Origin: Ascaphus truei
Lineage: Eukaryota > Chordata > Amphibia > Anura > Ascaphidae
Direction: 5' to 3'
Length of the DNA stretch: 64,000 bases
Assembly: GCA_036426205.1 (NCBI GenBank)
Contig: CM071568.1
Location: 228,807,148 to 228,871,147 of the forward strand
Part shown: positions 61,753-64,000 of the stretch, piece after piece
Layout of the letters: every line of letters begins with the position of its first letter
How positions within the stretch are numbered: the first letter of the stretch is position 1
Notes under the pieces: generated by a model
What the model saw: the letters and a program-made list of their open reading frames with translations, nothing else
The model's database searches: none
Told to the model about the DNA's origin: nothing
Program-made: the position numbers and the translations under genes

Positions 61753-61768
61753 AAAAAACTGAAGGTTG

Positions 61769-62492
61769 TAACCTTATACTAATAGAAAAAGCTGTCAACA
61801 TCCTATGCTGACAGCTGAGAAAAACAACTTATACTACAGGGAGATCATAAAAAAGGAATACTGTAACTCCTGTTGTATAAACTTCCATGTTACACGTATA
61901 AACATCACATACATCATTTATTAATGACTTGTACCTAATTATTTCGGGTAAAGCTTATTTTCCACTACTTATTTATTCCAAATTAAAGGGGATTTTTGAA
62001 GACAGACATTATACATTCATGCGTTGAAATGGCACGATTTAAAGTTGCTAAAATGTTTTAGTAGAATTCACTCACAGTCATATTTGCTTCTGTTTGGTAA
62101 GAATATATGGATATTTATCATTAATGCATTTTTCAGATAATACATTAAAACATCAGCAACCCCCCTGATTTTGGAAACACGGTACAATTAGGATTGTAAC
62201 TCGGATCCCTAAGTTCATTTTTGTATTTACCAACAATGGGACATGCACTTCTCTTGAATTTTTTTTATAACGGTTTCTGCTCAGTTTGGATATTCGGGAT
62301 GTTTGGTATATATGGTATTTTATCCTATTTTTTCTTTGCCATCAGCAAATAAAAGGCAGAAGTTCCACTATCACAAGTTTACTACCGATGTGTTAGACAT
62401 TTTAATAAAGCAGGACTCCTGAAATGCAAATACACAAGGACAAACTTGCCAATGTTTTGGCCGCAAATACCTGGATGATCAAGTCTTCCTCA
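61769..62492. other. AT-rich stretch, nothing recognised
   Basis: Flanking DNA between the L1 and the solo LTR; no exon, repeat family or paired ends seen. Confidence 0.5.
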
Positions 62493-62497
62493 CTGCC

Positions 62498-63244
62498 TGT
62501 AAGGAAATAGGGGAGCACGTCCCCCGCGGCGTGCTCCCTCCTTACCTGCCGCTTCACAGCCTCCCGTGCACCTTACAGAGCGCGCGCACCCACGGAGGGT
62601 TTTCAAGGTCCCTACGGAGCTTGGCTCCGCCCCCCGCTTGCGACGCACGGCCGCCCCACGCAGCGCACACACCGCTCCTCAGCTGCGTGTCAACACTAAT
62701 CATCTCGCTCACCTGTCTCCTGCACCTCTAGGCTATCCCTGCCTCCGCAGAGGCCGCTCCTCCTCCCTGTCTCATTGGACTCTCACACACATATATGCTC
62801 AGCTCTCTCACTCCTTCTTTGGCTGAGCATAGTTCATTGTAGCCTTGCTTGTCCCACGTCCTTGTTCCTGCTGTCTTGCCTTGCCTGTCTCTGTGTTTGA
62901 TCTCATGTGTATCGACCCGGCTAGACTTTGGACCCTTCTCTGGATATCGCCCCCGGCTTGCCTCTGAACTTCTGTATCTCTCCATCTCTGAGAACGGCAC
63001 AGAACAACGACTATCCTACTGGCACCAACCCCTTGACCACGGCACCTGGCTACTGACTACTCTCCTGGCTCCTACCTCAGACCTCGGCAAGTATCAAGAC
63101 CATTCTACTCTCTCCAACACTGACCCGGCTAACCTTGACTATCCACTCTCCAGACGTGCCTACGCTGCTGTGGGTGGCGTGTTCTATACTCTCCCACCTC
63201 AGTACTGGGGTCCCGCCTTGTTCGCGATGAGCGCAAGCGTTACA
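62498..63244 (+). mobile_element. Solo LTR with 5-bp target-site duplication
   Basis: Starts 'tgtaaggaaatag' and ends 'gcaagcgttaca', with 'ctgcc' at 62493-62497 and 63245-63249. The 747-bp body is CT-rich in its second half ('ttgccttgcctgtctctgtg'), like LTRs of Gypsy-type elements in frogs. No internal region or second LTR in the window. The open frames inside it are not genes. Confidence 0.75.
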
Positions 63245-63789
63245 CTGCCACATTGTACTAAAGAACCACCACATAAAATGTTACCATAAGTGAATCAATT
63301 GATGAAACACTATTAGGACACTCTGTAGTGCATAGAATTCATATTCTTACGTAAATCCTGAGGTATATAGCTAAATGTAGCGAATAGAGCTGAAAACAGT
63401 TTATATAACAAGTAGTATCTCCGGAAGGAGGGATAGGTGTGTATCTACATAACGAAACAGAACAGTGATACTCAAACTACCGTAGACAGTGAAATGTTGG
63501 TTGGGGGTCGTGATTAGTGGAAGATGAGCTATAGTAAGTAGGAAGAAGCCCTATCAGAAAGCTATCTCCCAAATGAGGAGAGGACAGGAAAGGTCCTAAT
63601 TGCATGCACTCATACACCTTAGTAAGAGCAATAGTGGGTTCAATGATGAACAGGTTGAGCGAAGAATAGTATCTACGAAGTTACATCATATACAGGAGTG
63701 ATGTATATAGGCTGGTAAGAGGATAGCTCATACGAGGTATGGTCGTATATTGATAACCCTGGTAGGCTAAAGAACAAGCAACTATCCCC

Positions 63790-63950
63790 CTTCAGTACTG
63801 AGAGAAGGAATTGATTATACTGTAGTTAAAAACAATGTTTAATAAAACAATAGGATAAAAAGGTGGGGATACCCCACCTTTTTTATCCTATTGTTTTATT
63901 AAAAACATTGTTTTTAACTATAATCCATGCCTTCTCTCAGTACTGAAGAA
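63790..63950. repeat. Near-perfect inverted repeat, 3-base loop
   Basis: Left arm 63790-63868 and right arm 63872-63950 pair through 'caataggataaaaaggtggg' / 'cccaccttttttatcctatt' and out to 'ttcagtactgagagaagg' / 'ccttctctcagtactgaag'. Loop 'ata' at 63869-63871. Weaker pairing goes on beyond an asymmetric gap: 63567-63605 ('aatgaggagaggacaggaaa') against 63957-63995 ('ctcctgtcatctcctcatct'). The structure probably continues past the window edge. Confidence 0.9.
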
Positions 63951-64000
63951 GAATAATTGTGACCTCTCCTGTCATCTCCTCATCTAGGTGGTAGCTTACT

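Noticed and set aside
62531..63289. Open frames of 60-146 codons near the right edge
   Set aside because: They lie within the solo LTR or cross its edge, and have no recognisable domain.

Overview
The window reads as vertebrate nuclear DNA, most likely from a frog or toad. The reasons are spliced exons of a vertebrate histidine acid phosphatase, a TTAA-flanked repeat whose end resembles the T2 (Kolobok-type) MITEs known from Xenopus, many copies of a repeat with the 'tatatagcgcc' and 'cttacaatct' boxes common in anuran genomes, and a dense mix of hAT-like, PIF/Harbinger-like, L1, L2/CR1-like and LTR insertions. There is no bacterial-style gene layout, and nearly all long open frames are translations of tandem repeats or transposons. 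The species call is inference.

The one host gene I can support is an acid phosphatase of the ACP3 (prostatic) type on the + strand. Its 5' exons lie before the window. Exons at 1714-1812, 4660-4753, 10764-10896, 12112-12197, 14971-15077 and 16360-16520 join in phase and cover the C-terminal half of the enzyme, including the HD motif with the catalytic aspartate. The 4660-4753 exon lacks an AG acceptor and has one extra base. The last exon is uncertain: 22401-22480 could encode a membrane-anchor tail, and 57986-58011 a short secreted tail. The introns are packed with nonautonomous DNA transposons, several with minisatellite cores.

The dominant structure is a tandem duplication of about 21 kb. 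Sequence from about 10824 to 31617 recurs at about 31618-52845, in the same order and orientation, but the second copy is littered with single-base insertions, deletions and substitutions everywhere, including exons, splice sites and hairpin arms. The coordinate offset drifts from 20794 to about 21240 and back to about 21203. At the right seam a noisy copy of a 23-base stretch is followed directly by a clean copy of the same stretch, which then continues into unique DNA. This is what one expects if an uncorrected long read was spliced into a gap between two contigs that really overlap. I treat the second copy as a probable assembly artefact, not a gene duplication.

Region by region: 1-10763, acid phosphatase introns with two early exons, a T2-like MITE, a C-rich minisatellite, a 31-bp minisatellite and two hAT-type elements. 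10764-16520, four intact exons. 16521-27449, a foldback element, an L2/CR1-like LINE remnant and repeated non-coding units. 27450-31617, two abutting TIR elements full of simple repeats. 31618-52845, the noisy duplicate. 52846-64000, the right end of the interrupted TIR element, an L1 ORF1 relic, two solo LTRs with 5-bp target-site duplications, a 5'-truncated L1 with a 16-bp target-site duplication, and an inverted repeat running to the window edge.

I found no previously undescribed gene system. The points most worth checking are the false duplication, the broken exon, the candidate membrane-anchor exon, and the recurrent growth of tandem repeats inside TIR transposons.
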